Shown: positions 24,389-34,055, counted from the first letter of the stretch. The stretch is 45,000 nt of DNA from Ferruginibacter sp. (GCA_019638525.1 JAHBTO010000011.1:1-45000), one strand, 5' to 3'. Notes: generated by a model not told the origin, from the sequence alone. Numbers and translations: made by a program.

Positions 24389-27082
24389 ATGAAGAAGTTA
24401 AAAAAAATTGTAAAGATATTTTTCATAAGCCTGTTGGCGTTATTGGTTTTATTGTTTGCCTCCACATATTTTTTCAGGGATAAAATTGTGGCAATGGTAA
24501 AAACCGAAATAAACAATAACATAAATGCAAAGGTTGATTTTAAAAAAGTGAATATTTCTTTTTTTCGCCATTTTCCTAAAGTGAGCATTGGCCTTGATGA
24601 ATTACAGGTAACAGGCACCGATTATTTTGCTGCAGATACTTTATTGTATGCAAAAAGACTGGATGCAACGGTTGATATTATGAGTTTCTTCAGGGGAAAA
24701 AATATGAACATCTACAATGTTTTCTTGGAACATCCACGTATTAATGCTATTGTAACTAAAGAAGGTTTTGCCAATTGGGATATTGTAAAACCGGATGAAA
24801 ACAAATCAACAACGTCATCCAAGCCTTTTAACCTGCAACTAAAAAAATATGGGGTTGAGAATGGTTATGTGCGATACACTGATGCAGCATCGGGCATGAG
24901 CGCCGAAATTGTAAACCTCAATCATAGCGGTAGTGGCGATTTTACTTCCAATCTCTTTACACTAAAAACAAACACAAGTGCCGATGCGGTTACTTTCACT
25001 TATGGGTTAATTCCGTACCTGGCAAAAGTAAAAACAGTTGTAACTGCCGATATAAAAGTAGATAACAAAAACAATGTGTACAGTTTTGATGCGGTGGAAG
25101 CATTGCTAAACGATTTGCTGATTAACGGCAAAGGAAATATCAAAAGCCTGCCCGATGGATACAATTTGGATATCAGTTTTAAATCGGCATCAACAGATTT
25201 TAAAAAAATACTTTCACTAATACCCACTATTTATAAAACCGAATTTGATAAAGTATCGGCCAATGGCACAGCAAATTTTGAAGGCTATGTAAAAGGTGTT
25301 TATAACCAAACAAGCATGCCGGGATATCACCTGGCCATGAATGTAAAAGATGCCTCGTTTAAATATACCGATTTACCAAAAGCAGTAGAACAGATAAATT
25401 TTAATGCAGTAGTTGATAATGCAGACGGGCAAACAGATAACCTGGAGGTAGATATTACAAACGGCCACCTGGCTATTGACAAAGAGCCTTTCGATTTTCG
25501 GTTGCTGGTTAAAAAGCCGGTGAGTAATATGTTTGTTGATGCGGCTGCCAAAGGAAAGCTTGACCTGGGGCATGTGGCAGGCTTTATAAAATTAGATAAG
25601 GGAACAAGTATTGCCGGCCTGTTAAATGCCGATGTAAATATTAAAGGCAATGTAAAAGAAATAGAAAATAAGCAGTTCAATAATTTTTATGCCGCCGGTA
25701 CAGTAGCTGTAAATAATTTTAATTACCGCTCGGCCAATTACCCCACAGGCGTAAAAATAAATACAGTTAATACAGTTTTTACGCCAGCTAAAATTGATGT
25801 ATCAAACCTGGCGGGCCAATACCAAAAATCAAATTTTACGGGTGGCGGGCAAATCAATAACCTGCTTAGTTATTTATTAAGCGGTAAGCCTTTAAGCGCC
25901 AACCTTACTTTAGATGCCGATAATGTTAACGTAAACGACTGGATTGGCATTTCGGCTGATACTGCAACCAAGAATTCTTCAACACAACCTTTTATTGTTC
26001 CTTCCAATCTTGATGTTAGCTTATCAACCAAAATAAATAACCTGCAATACGATAATTTAAAAATAAACAACTTGTCGGGCACTATACAGGTAGATGATGA
26101 AACAGTTAAACTAAATAATGTAAAAGGTAATGCGTTGGATGGAAACATTACAATAAATGGCTCTTACAGTACTAAAGCAGATAAGAAAAAACCTGCTATA
26201 GCCATGAGTTATGATGTAGAGCAAGTGGATATACAAAAAACTTTTTACGCTTTTAATACGGCACAAAAATTAATGCCCATAGGAAAATTCCTGGCTGGCA
26301 AACTTACTTCTGTTTTAACAGCCAATGGAAAAATGGGAGATGGTATGAGCATTGATATGAACACTGTTTCGGGAAATGGCAACTTATTTTTAATTGAAGG
26401 TTTCCTGAGCAAATTTGCTCCACTTGATAAAATTGCATCTGCCCTGCATGTAAAACAACTGGAATCTATTTCGATGAAAGATGTGAAAACTTTTTTTGAA
26501 TTTTCGAATGGAAAAATGTTGATTAAACCTTTTACTGTAAAACTAAAAGATATTGAAATGGAGATTGGTGGTTTACAGGGTATAGGCTTTGATGAAGGCA
26601 TAAACTATGCTATTAATCTTAAATTGCCCAGGGCTTTAATGGGTACCGAAGGCAATCAGTTTGTAAATAACCTGGCTGCCGCCGTTAATGCAAAAGGCAT
26701 TCCTTTAAAAGTTGGAGAAACGGTAAACTTTAAAATGGGAATGACAGGCACCATCAAAAACCCTTCTTTAAAAGTGGATTTAAAACAAAGCGGCGAAACA
26801 CTTGTTGACCAGATGAAAGAACAGGTAAAAGACTTTGCACAGGCAAAAATCGACAGTGCAAAAAATGCTGTAAAAGATTCGTTGAATAATTTGAAAAAAC
26901 AGCTTGAAGAAAAAGCCAAGGAAGAGCTACGAAAAAAATTATTTGGCAAAAAAGACACAGCTACATCTGCCGTTACCGATAGTACATCGCCTGTAACAAA
27001 ACCTGAAGCTAATAAACCTTCTTTAAAAGATCTGCTGGATAAATTAAAAAAGAAACCAAAGGATACAACAAATCATCAATAA
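24389..27082 (+). CDS. AsmA-family protein (periplasm-spanning, inner-membrane anchored)
   Basis: 897 residues. An N-terminal membrane anchor (IFFISLLALLVLLFASTYFF) is followed by the AsmA signature (VKTEINNNINAKVDFKKVNI, HFPKVSIGLDELQV). A long repetitive beta-rich middle and an AsmA-like C-terminal region follow (LPIGKFLAGKL-type segment, then GNGNLFLIEGFLSKFAPLDK). The family includes bridge-like lipid-transfer proteins that link the inner and outer membranes. The last 110 residues are a Lys/Asp-rich coiled or disordered tail with several Ser, Thr and Pro, ending KKPKDTTNHQ. No operon partner is evident. Confidence 0.9.
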   Translation: MKKLKKIVKIFFISLLALLVLLFASTYFFRDKIVAMVKTEINNNINAKVDFKKVNISFFRHFPKVSIGLDELQVTGTDYFAADTLLYAKRLDATVDIMSFFRGKNMNIYNVFLEHPRINAIVTKEGFANWDIVKPDENKSTTSSKPFNLQLKKYGVENGYVRYTDAASGMSAEIVNLNHSGSGDFTSNLFTLKTNTSADAVTFTYGLIPYLAKVKTVVTADIKVDNKNNVYSFDAVEALLNDLLINGKGNIKSLPDGYNLDISFKSASTDFKKILSLIPTIYKTEFDKVSANGTANFEGYVKGVYNQTSMPGYHLAMNVKDASFKYTDLPKAVEQINFNAVVDNADGQTDNLEVDITNGHLAIDKEPFDFRLLVKKPVSNMFVDAAAKGKLDLGHVAGFIKLDKGTSIAGLLNADVNIKGNVKEIENKQFNNFYAAGTVAVNNFNYRSANYPTGVKINTVNTVFTPAKIDVSNLAGQYQKSNFTGGGQINNLLSYLLSGKPLSANLTLDADNVNVNDWIGISADTATKNSSTQPFIVPSNLDVSLSTKINNLQYDNLKINNLSGTIQVDDETVKLNNVKGNALDGNITINGSYSTKADKKKPAIAMSYDVEQVDIQKTFYAFNTAQKLMPIGKFLAGKLTSVLTANGKMGDGMSIDMNTVSGNGNLFLIEGFLSKFAPLDKIASALHVKQLESISMKDVKTFFEFSNGKMLIKPFTVKLKDIEMEIGGLQGIGFDEGINYAINLKLPRALMGTEGNQFVNNLAAAVNAKGIPLKVGETVNFKMGMTGTIKNPSLKVDLKQSGETLVDQMKEQVKDFAQAKIDSAKNAVKDSLNNLKKQLEEKAKEELRKKLFGKKDTATSAVTDSTSPVTKPEANKPSLKDLLDKLKKKPKDTTNHQ

Positions 27083-27185
27083 TAAATACTAACGTTTTTT
27101 ATTATTACAAATGATGTAGTTTAGTATGAATTTTATTTAAGTTAGATGCATTGATTTATTACAGCAAGGATTACAAAATTTTTGC

Positions 27186-28433
27186 TTATCCAAACCTGTT
27201 TATTTTAAAAGCATCAATGGCAACACTTGTAGTATCCTTGTGAACAATTTCTTTAACTAATTTTCCGGTGCCACTTGCTAAAGTAAGGCCCAGCATGGCA
27301 TGACCTCCTGCAAAAACAACATTATTAACAGATGGATGACGGCCTATATATGGTAATCCATCGGGGGATACCGGCCGCAAACCACTCCATATTTTTTCTT
27401 CGGGAGGAAAATCAATTTGTAAACCCGGGTAAAAATCTTTTGCCGAATCAAAAATGCCACGCATGCGGTTTACAAGTATTTTGTTATTGATACCACTCAA
27501 TTCCATAGTGCCGCCAATGCGTAACTGTGCACCCCAGGGTGAGATAGCACATCTGCCATCTACCAGTATGGCAGGGTATTGCAAGTTGTTTTCTATATGC
27601 TGATAAGTGTAACTGTAACCTTTGCCTGGCTGTAATAATAATTTAATGCCCATCATCTTTGCCAGCTCGGGCATCCACGAGCCCGGCGCTAGAACAACTT
27701 CATCACAATCAAATTTTCCTTTATCGGTGATTACAGAAGTAATCTTTCCATTCATTTTTTCGAACCCGGTTACAGTTGTGTGCAATTGAAATTGCACTGT
27801 TTTTTTATTTTGAAGATATGTAAACAATCCTCTCATTAGTTTTGACGGATCAAAGTGGCAGTCATCTTTAAATAAAACAGCCCCGGCAACATCCACTTCC
27901 ACATTAGGCTCAAGCGCCTGTACGGCTTCCCTGTTCAATCGTTCAATATTTAATCCAAATTTTTCGGCTTCATCGGCCATCTCAAATTCATGATCAAGTG
28001 TTTTTTGTTTTTTACAAATCATCAGGCAGCCTTTTTCCTGCATTTCAAATACATTGCCAAGTTCATCCCTCATTGTTTCAATCAGCCGGCGGCTAAGTTG
28101 TAATATTTCATGCAAGGGTTTCGAATTTTGCTGTACTTTTTTAAGAGTACAGTTTTTCCAGAAATGATAACCCCATTGTACAAGTTGAAGGTTAAGCCTT
28201 GGTTTTATATAGAAAGGGGAGGTGGAACTCATCATCCATTTTAAACCTTGTGAAACCACACCCGGGTTTGCCAATGGGATAAAATGACTGGGCGAAATAA
28301 AACCCATGTTACCAAACGAACAGCCATCGGTAATATCTCCTCGTTCAATAATGGTTACCTCGTAACCTTCCTTTTCTAAAAAGTAAGCACTGCATAATCC
28401 TATTATGCCGCCGCCAATGATACTAACTTTCAT
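27186..28433 (-). CDS. FAD-dependent D-amino-acid dehydrogenase, probably cis-4-hydroxy-D-proline oxidising
   Basis: 415 residues. The N-terminal Rossmann motif is MKVSIIGGGIIGLCSAYFLE (GGGIIG at 7-12) with the acidic ribose-binding IIERGD. The segment SFGNMGFISPSHFIPLANPG and the C-terminal WSGLRPVSPDGLPYIGRHP, then AGGHAMLGLTLASGTGKLV, are typical of DadA-like DAO-fold flavoproteins. It follows the 4-hydroxyproline epimerase gene by 61 bp on the same strand. That pairing is the known hydroxyproline pathway arrangement, in which this enzyme oxidises cis-4-hydroxy-D-proline to pyrroline-4-hydroxy-2-carboxylate. Plain D-amino acid dehydrogenase activity is the alternative. Confidence 0.9.
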   Translation of the reverse strand: MKVSIIGGGIIGLCSAYFLEKEGYEVTIIERGDITDGCSFGNMGFISPSHFIPLANPGVVSQGLKWMMSSTSPFYIKPRLNLQLVQWGYHFWKNCTLKKVQQNSKPLHEILQLSRRLIETMRDELGNVFEMQEKGCLMICKKQKTLDHEFEMADEAEKFGLNIERLNREAVQALEPNVEVDVAGAVLFKDDCHFDPSKLMRGLFTYLQNKKTVQFQLHTTVTGFEKMNGKITSVITDKGKFDCDEVVLAPGSWMPELAKMMGIKLLLQPGKGYSYTYQHIENNLQYPAILVDGRCAISPWGAQLRIGGTMELSGINNKILVNRMRGIFDSAKDFYPGLQIDFPPEEKIWSGLRPVSPDGLPYIGRHPSVNNVVFAGGHAMLGLTLASGTGKLVKEIVHKDTTSVAIDAFKINRFG

Positions 28434-28494
28434 TGTAATGTATTAACCTTTAAAAATATCATAGCAATTTAATCAATTAAAAAAGCAGGCACTA

Positions 28495-29520
28495 TTAAAT
28501 TACCTGGAAACCGAAAGCATACGGGTCATCTTCGTCGTCAATATTGATGGTATTGTATCCGTAAATCTTTGCCCATCCTTCAATGCTGGGCCTTATGGCC
28601 GGTTTACCTGCAATCGTTAATTCTTCTTCTATCCTTCCTGTAAATTTACTTCCAATAATACTTTCGTGAATAAACGCATCACCTTTTTTCAATAATCCTT
28701 TTGCATACCATTGTGCCATACGTGCCGATGTACCGGTACCGCATGGGCTGCGGTCTATAGCTTTATCGCCGTAAAATACTGCATTACGAGCAGTAGAAGT
28801 TTTATCAAGTACGGCACCCGTCCATAAAATATGGCTGCACCCTTTTATGGTTTCATCTTCGGGATGTACAAACACATATTTATCGTTAATGTTTTTACGC
28901 AATTCCCTTGCCCAGGCAATCAGTTTATCGGCAGTGTAATGCTCAATGCCTTTAAAATTCTTCTGCACATCTACTATTGCATAAAAATTTCCTCCGTACG
29001 ATACATCAACAATAATTTCTCCCAACCCCGGGCAATTAACTGTTAACCCTGTTTCGGCTAAATAAGAAGGTACATTGGTTAGCTTTACTGTTTTAACTTT
29101 TGATTGTTGCATTGTGTATGCAATCTCTACCAGGCCTGCCGGCGCTTCCATCCTAACGGTGCCCGGTATCCTGGGTTTTATCAATCCTTCTTCAATGGCA
29201 ATGGTAATGGTGCCGATGGTTCCATGTCCGCACATGGGCAGGCATCCGCTTGTTTCAATAAATAAAACAGCCACATCATTTTCAGAATCGTGTGGCGGAT
29301 ATAGGATACTGCCGCTCATCATATCGTGGCCACGGGGTTCAAACATCAGCCCTTTCCTAATCCAGTCATATTCTTTTAAAAAATGCTGGCGCTTTTCACT
29401 CATATTGCTACCAATGAGTGCGGGGCCACCTTCTTTTACCAATCGCACAGGGTTTCCGCAAGTATGTGCATCAATACATATAAATGTCTTTTTCAAATGA
29501 ACGGTTATTTTGCTATGCAA
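28495..29520 (-). CDS. 4-hydroxyproline 2-epimerase (proline racemase family)
   Basis: 341 residues. It interconverts trans-4-hydroxy-L-proline and cis-4-hydroxy-D-proline by a two-base cysteine mechanism. Both catalytic cysteines are present: Cys97 in LPMCGHGTIG and Cys260 in DRSPCGTGTSAR. This excludes the trans-3-hydroxyproline dehydratase branch, which has Ser or Thr at the first position. The N-terminal IDAHTCGNPVRLV and MFEPRGHDMMSG are also family signatures. Epimerase rather than proline racemase is inferred from the neighbours: a D-amino acid flavoprotein, a DapA-like deaminase and a semialdehyde dehydrogenase. The first ten residues are weakly conserved, so a slightly later start is possible. 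Confidence 0.93.
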   Translation of the reverse strand: MHSKITVHLKKTFICIDAHTCGNPVRLVKEGGPALIGSNMSEKRQHFLKEYDWIRKGLMFEPRGHDMMSGSILYPPHDSENDVAVLFIETSGCLPMCGHGTIGTITIAIEEGLIKPRIPGTVRMEAPAGLVEIAYTMQQSKVKTVKLTNVPSYLAETGLTVNCPGLGEIIVDVSYGGNFYAIVDVQKNFKGIEHYTADKLIAWARELRKNINDKYVFVHPEDETIKGCSHILWTGAVLDKTSTARNAVFYGDKAIDRSPCGTGTSARMAQWYAKGLLKKGDAFIHESIIGSKFTGRIEEELTIAGKPAIRPSIEGWAKIYGYNTINIDDEDDPYAFGFQVI

Positions 29521-29650
29521 CTTAATTAAAACTTCGTTTGTAATGCAAAAATCCGTTAGAAAGTATTTTACAAATTGTATGATTTGCTATTTATCAATAA
29601 AAGAAAGCCGCTGCTAAAAAACAGTGGCCTCATTATTCAAACATCAACCT

Positions 29651-30079
29651 TTATTTTTTCTTAAACTTTGTTGATTCTTTTAAAACCCTTTTTTGGATGC
29701 CTTTGCCATAGTAGGGGCAATAGTAATCCAGTGCATCCAGGGTTTCATTATATGATAACCAGTAGTCGGTTACGGTACCTGTAAATACAAACCTTCCTGA
29801 ATAGTTGTACATATCCCTTGTACCCAGGTTGCTAAAATTGCCGTAAACAAAATCGCCTTCATATGGTTTTGAACTTGCGTTAGTGCGTACAATATTGTAT
29901 CCATAGTAAGTTTCCACAACAAAATAATCGCAATAGGGATCGCTGTACACCACTTCTCCTTCTTCTTTGCTGAGCCAGTAATTTTCATCAAAGGTTGGTT
30001 CAATATGCTCTTTTACGCAACTGCTGAATAAGACCATTGCAAGAATTAAGCTTGCAGAAAGTGTAAAAATTTTTTTCAT
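29651..30079 (-). CDS. Small lipoprotein of unknown function
   Basis: 142 residues from ATG 30079. An upstream in-frame ATG at 30142 would add 21 residues before the signal peptide, so the later start is chosen. MKKIFTLSASLILAMVLFSSC is a type II signal with a lipobox at FSSC. The mature part is rich in Tyr, Asp and aromatic residues (EVVYSDPYCDYFVVETYYGY, YDYFCPYYG-like end) and looks beta-rich. I do not recognise a family. It sits between the two halves of the hydroxyproline genes on the same strand, and no functional link is visible. Confidence 0.7.
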   Translation of the reverse strand: MKKIFTLSASLILAMVLFSSCVKEHIEPTFDENYWLSKEEGEVVYSDPYCDYFVVETYYGYNIVRTNASSKPYEGDFVYGNFSNLGTRDMYNYSGRFVFTGTVTDYWLSYNETLDALDYYCPYYGKGIQKRVLKESTKFKKK

Positions 30080-30312
30080 GACTTTTTTTAGATTTAAGGT
30101 TAAATAATAATTTTTATTTAACAGGTAATAAAACTGTGCCATATTGCAAGCGGGGCAATTTTGGTTTTGTTAAAATATAGCAGGATGCTGAAATCTTGTT
30201 TTTGAAGGCTTACATCAACTTTAAAAATTCCCAATAGTTTAACAAGATAAAATGTAACTATGCCTTTTAATTTTTGTTAGGATGATTTTGTTTCATTCTG
30301 TAATTTTATGGG

Positions 30313-31578
30313 ATGGAACAGTACGGAAAAATCTTACTGATTGCAATGCCTGCTTTTTTGGTGCTGGTACTTTTTGAAAAATGGTATGGCTGGTACAAAG
30401 GGAAAGATACGGTGCGTAATTTAGATATGATTAGCAGCCTTTGTTCAGGCGTTACCAATGTTACCAAAGATGTACTGGGCCTTGCCATTGCTTTGATAAG
30501 TTACGAATGGCTGGTAAACAGGGTAGCCCTTACTCATATCGATACAAAGTGGTACACTTACCTTATTGTTTTTATTGTGCTTGATTTTGCAGGTTATACC
30601 GTTCATGCACTTGATCATAAAATTAATTTTTTCTGGAACAGCCATATCATCCATCATAGTAGCGAAGATTTTAACCTGGCCTGTGCACTTCGGCAAAGCA
30701 TATCTGTTTTTGTACGATTGTTTGTTATTTTATTATTGCCGGCAGCCCTGTTGGGAATTGACCCTAAGCTGATAGCCATTGTTGCACCCCTGCATTTGTT
30801 TGCACAGTTTTGGTATCATACGCAGCATATTGGCAAAATGGGGTTTTTAGAAAAGATAATCGTTACACCATCGCACCACCGTGTACACCATGCATTAAAC
30901 AAAGAATATATTGATAAGAATTACGGGCAGATATTTATTTTTTGGGATAAATGGTTTGGCACTTTCCAGGAAGAAATGCCCGATGTAAAACCGGTTTATG
31001 GTATTACCCGGCCGGTAAGAACATGGAACCCCATTAAAATAAATTTTTTGCATTTATGGCTGATGATTAAGGATGCATGGCATGCAAAAAGTGTAAAAGA
31101 TAAATTTCGTATCTGGTTTATGCCTACTGGTTGGCGGCCTGCAGATGTTGCTGAAAAATACCCGGTATATAAAATTGAAGATGCATACAATTTTGAAAAG
31201 TATGATACGCAGGTATCAGTATTTATGCATGTTTGGTGCTGGGTGCAATTAACTATGCTGTTATTTTTTATCAGTTATTTATTTGGAAATATAGCCTCTA
31301 TTGGTAAACCGGGTATGTTTATATATGGCGCTTTTGTTTTTTTAATGGTATATGCTTTTACCGAATTGATGGATGGAAACCGCTATGCCATTATTTGGGA
31401 AATTATAAAAGTTGTTTTTGGAATAGGAATTATTTTTTACCTGGGCGATTGGTTTGGCGCTACTGCTTTTTTACCCTGGATTAATATTGTGTTGGTAGTT
31501 TATTTTGTTTTATCTGTTATAATTACTGCATGGCTTTCTTTAATAAAAGAAAAAAAGCAGGTACAGGTTTCGCTTTAA
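30313..31578 (+). CDS. Sterol desaturase / fatty acid hydroxylase family membrane protein
   Basis: 421 residues. Several membrane helices frame the histidine clusters of the non-haem di-iron family: HALDHKINFFWNSHIIHHSS, WYHTQHIG and TPSHHRVHH. Such enzymes hydroxylate or desaturate lipids. The N-terminal region is hydrophobic, and the C-terminal 120 residues add three or four more helices (LLFFISYLFGNIASI, YGAFVFLMVYAFTELM, GIIFYLGDWFGATAF), an extension seen in bacterial members. The gene runs against the hyp genes around it, and its stop overlaps that of the convergent dehydrogenase by four bases. The lipid substrate is unknown. Confidence 0.9.
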   Translation: MEQYGKILLIAMPAFLVLVLFEKWYGWYKGKDTVRNLDMISSLCSGVTNVTKDVLGLAIALISYEWLVNRVALTHIDTKWYTYLIVFIVLDFAGYTVHALDHKINFFWNSHIIHHSSEDFNLACALRQSISVFVRLFVILLLPAALLGIDPKLIAIVAPLHLFAQFWYHTQHIGKMGFLEKIIVTPSHHRVHHALNKEYIDKNYGQIFIFWDKWFGTFQEEMPDVKPVYGITRPVRTWNPIKINFLHLWLMIKDAWHAKSVKDKFRIWFMPTGWRPADVAEKYPVYKIEDAYNFEKYDTQVSVFMHVWCWVQLTMLLFFISYLFGNIASIGKPGMFIYGAFVFLMVYAFTELMDGNRYAIIWEIIKVVFGIGIIFYLGDWFGATAFLPWINIVLVVYFVLSVIITAWLSLIKEKKQVQVSL

Positions 31579-33059
31579 ATTTTTTCATTTGAAAGTTCAT
31601 TATTAACTGTTCTCCAAATATTCAGTGGGTTTTCATTCTTCAATTCATCGGGTAATAAATTATTTGCCCAGTTTTGAAAAGCAATGGGCCTGGCAAATCT
31701 TTTAATACCATCGGCGCCTACGGCGCCAAACCTGCTATCGGTGGTTGCCGGAAAAGGCCCGCCATGATGTTGGCTTAAACATACTTCTACACCTGTTGGC
31801 ACGCCGTTTAATATAAATCTGCCACAGATATTTTTTATTGCTTCTACTAATTCATTGTTTCCGGTAATGTCGGTTTCGGTTGCCATCAGCGTTGTTGTTA
31901 ATTGTCCCTCCAGTTTTTTTGCTACAGTAATCATTTCCTGCATATCCTTACATCTTATAACAATAGAGTAGGGGCCAAACACTTCCTGGTGCAGTACAGG
32001 ATTATTTAAAAATGCCTGTCCGGATGCAGTAGCAATTGTTGGCAAGCCTTCGTTTTCTTTTACTTCGGTTTCACTTTCTGCCACAAGGTGTACATCATCC
32101 TGCAATAAAGCATTGCCTTTATTTTTTTTATAAGCGCTTACTATGCCACTGTGCAGCATGGGCGCCGGTGCAATTTTTTGAATTGCTTTCCCCAGGTCGT
32201 GTATAAAAGTTTTTAAAGCTTCGCTTTCAATGCCAATTAATAAACCGGGGTTTGTACAAAACTGCCCAACACCCAATGTAATTGAAGCTGCGTATTGCTG
32301 TGCCATAGATGCGGATTCGGTATATAATTTTTCGGGCATTAAAAATACAGGGTTGATGCTGCCCATTTCTGCAAAAACAGGAATGGGTTCTTTACGTTGG
32401 TTACCCCAATCGAATAATTGTTTACCGCCAATATATGAACCTGTAAAACCTATAGCTTTTGTATGTGGATGCTGTACTAAAGCTTTTCCAACTTCAAATG
32501 ATGCGCCATGTACGTGTGCAAAAATTCCTTTGGGCATGTTGCATTTATTTGCCGCTGTTAAAATTGCATTGGCAACTATCTCCGAGGTTTCGGCATGAGC
32601 CGGATGTGCTTTTACAATAACCGGGCAACCGGCTGCAAAAGCACAGGCTGTATCGCCACCGGCTGTTGAATAAGCAAACGGAAAATTACTGGCGCCAAAA
32701 ACCACTACCGGGCCAAGTGGTACCAGCATTTTTCTTATATCGGGCTTGGGTGGGGTTTTATCTGTGATGGCGGTGTCTATCCTTGCTTCCAGCCAGTTGC
32801 CTTTTTCGCATGCTTCGGCATAACTGTTTAGTTGAAAAATTGTTCTTGCTCTTTCGCCTCTTAATCTTGCTTCGGGCAAATTTGTTTCGCCCATGGCCGT
32901 TTGTATAAGTGCATCACCACAATTATCAAGTTCAACAGCAATAGCCTTCATAAAAGCAGCCCGCTGTTGTAAAGAAAATTTTCTGTAAATATGAAAAGCA
33001 TTCCATGCTTCCTGCATTACCAGGTTAATTTCTTCAGTATTAAAATCTTTGTAACTCAT
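31575..33059 (-). CDS. Aldehyde dehydrogenase, 2-oxoglutarate semialdehyde dehydrogenase type
   Basis: 494 residues. FGASNFPFAYSTAGGDTACA near 121-140 (Asn125), VKAHP with Lys150, FTGSYIGGK, FAEMGSINP with Glu231, and GVGQFCTNPG with nucleophile Cys268 are intact. The NFPFAYSTAGGD and FCTNPG forms are typical of the ketoglutarate-semialdehyde dehydrogenase branch rather than the betaine-type enzymes. In hydroxyproline breakdown it performs the last step, giving 2-oxoglutarate. The upstream gene on the same strand is the DapA-like deaminase, 102 bp away across a repeat-filled spacer. Its stop overlaps the convergent sterol desaturase gene. Confidence 0.92.
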   Translation of the reverse strand: MSYKDFNTEEINLVMQEAWNAFHIYRKFSLQQRAAFMKAIAVELDNCGDALIQTAMGETNLPEARLRGERARTIFQLNSYAEACEKGNWLEARIDTAITDKTPPKPDIRKMLVPLGPVVVFGASNFPFAYSTAGGDTACAFAAGCPVIVKAHPAHAETSEIVANAILTAANKCNMPKGIFAHVHGASFEVGKALVQHPHTKAIGFTGSYIGGKQLFDWGNQRKEPIPVFAEMGSINPVFLMPEKLYTESASMAQQYAASITLGVGQFCTNPGLLIGIESEALKTFIHDLGKAIQKIAPAPMLHSGIVSAYKKNKGNALLQDDVHLVAESETEVKENEGLPTIATASGQAFLNNPVLHQEVFGPYSIVIRCKDMQEMITVAKKLEGQLTTTLMATETDITGNNELVEAIKNICGRFILNGVPTGVEVCLSQHHGGPFPATTDSRFGAVGADGIKRFARPIAFQNWANNLLPDELKNENPLNIWRTVNNELSNEKI

Positions 33060-33166
33060 AAGTCAAAAATCAAAAATCAAAAATCAAAAAAACAAAATTT
33101 ACTATTTACTATTTACCATTAATCATTCATCATCCATCATTCATCATTCAACATTCAACATTCAAA
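33060..33166. repeat. Three consecutive 7-bp tandem repeat families
   Basis: The spacer between the deaminase and dehydrogenase genes is almost wholly repeats. TCAAAAA runs about four times from 33063, TTTACTA-type units about three times from 33098, and ATTCATC or ATTCAAC units about six times to 33166. All three have a 7-bp period but different units. Confidence 0.75.
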
Positions 33167-34055
33167 CTGGCCTATTTGCAATTCCATCATCAATAATCTT
33201 TAAAATATCTGCTCTTTCTTTTCCTTCCAGTTTTAACCTGGGGGCCCTTACATTTTCTGATCCAATACCTACCTGTGTTTCTGCCAGCTTAATATACTGT
33301 ACAAGTTTGGGGTGTATATCCAATTCAAGTAATGGCATAAACCAACGATAAATTTTTGCAGCTTCTTCAATCTTACCTGCTTTTACCAAATTATAAATGC
33401 TAACAGTTTCTTTAGGAAATGCACAAACCAATCCAGCCACCCATCCATCGGCGCCTAAACAAAGTTCTTCCATTGCCAAAGTATCTACACCGCAAAGTAT
33501 TTTAATCCTGTCGCCAAACCTGTTCTTCATCCGGGTAACATTGGTAACATCCCTGGTACTTTCTTTTACTGCTTCAATATTCTTACAGGCTATAAGTTCG
33601 GCAAACATATCAATCGTTACTTCATTTTTATAATCAACAGGGTTGTTATAAATCATGATGGGCAATTCTGTAGCATCGGCTATGGTTTTAAACCATTGCA
33701 CAGTTTCCCGGTGATCGCTTTTGTAGCGCATAGGCGGCAGCACCATTAATCCTTTAGCGCCCCAGGCTTTTGCATATTCAGCTTGTTGCAAAGCCTCTTT
33801 AGTGCTACCTTCGGCAATGTTTAAAACAACAGGTACTTTACCGGCACATTTTTCAACAGCATATTTTATCAACTGTTCTTTTTCTGCTGTTGTAAGCACA
33901 CTTGCTTCGCCAAGGGTGCCACCCAGTACAATACCGTTTACACCGGCAGCCAGTTGGGCCTGTAAATTTTTTTCAAATAATGGAAGATCTAATTGATCAT
34001 CTGCAGTAAATTTTGTGGTGAGTGCCGGAAATACTCCGCTCCATGTTATGCTCAT
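33162..34055 (-). CDS. DapA-family lyase, probably pyrroline-4-hydroxy-2-carboxylate deaminase
   Basis: 297 residues from ATG 34055. An earlier in-frame ATG at 34088 adds eleven residues (MIIYLYKKPNY) that do not belong to the fold. The TIM-barrel family motifs are GTLGEASVLT (48-57), the catalytic Tyr136 in IYNNP and Schiff-base Lys164 in AVKEST. GVFPALTTKF at the start is family-typical. True DapA normally has GTTGE and an essential-gene context; here the partner genes point to the hydroxyproline pathway deaminase, which makes 2-oxoglutarate semialdehyde. It leads the two-gene unit with the dehydrogenase. A near-consensus TACCTTTA (34072-34079, minus) lies just upstream. Confidence 0.88.
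   Translation of the reverse strand: MSITWSGVFPALTTKFTADDQLDLPLFEKNLQAQLAAGVNGIVLGGTLGEASVLTTAEKEQLIKYAVEKCAGKVPVVLNIAEGSTKEALQQAEYAKAWGAKGLMVLPPMRYKSDHRETVQWFKTIADATELPIMIYNNPVDYKNEVTIDMFAELIACKNIEAVKESTRDVTNVTRMKNRFGDRIKILCGVDTLAMEELCLGADGWVAGLVCAFPKETVSIYNLVKAGKIEEAAKIYRWFMPLLELDIHPKLVQYIKLAETQVGIGSENVRAPRLKLEGKERADILKIIDDGIANRPV

Noticed and set aside
28495..29520. trans-3-hydroxy-L-proline dehydratase or proline racemase
   Set aside because: Both catalytic cysteines are present (Cys97, Cys260), which excludes the dehydratase; the neighbouring genes favour epimerase over racemase.
33060..33166. CRISPR-like array
   Set aside because: Units are only 7 bp with no spacers of unique sequence between them, and no cas genes are near.
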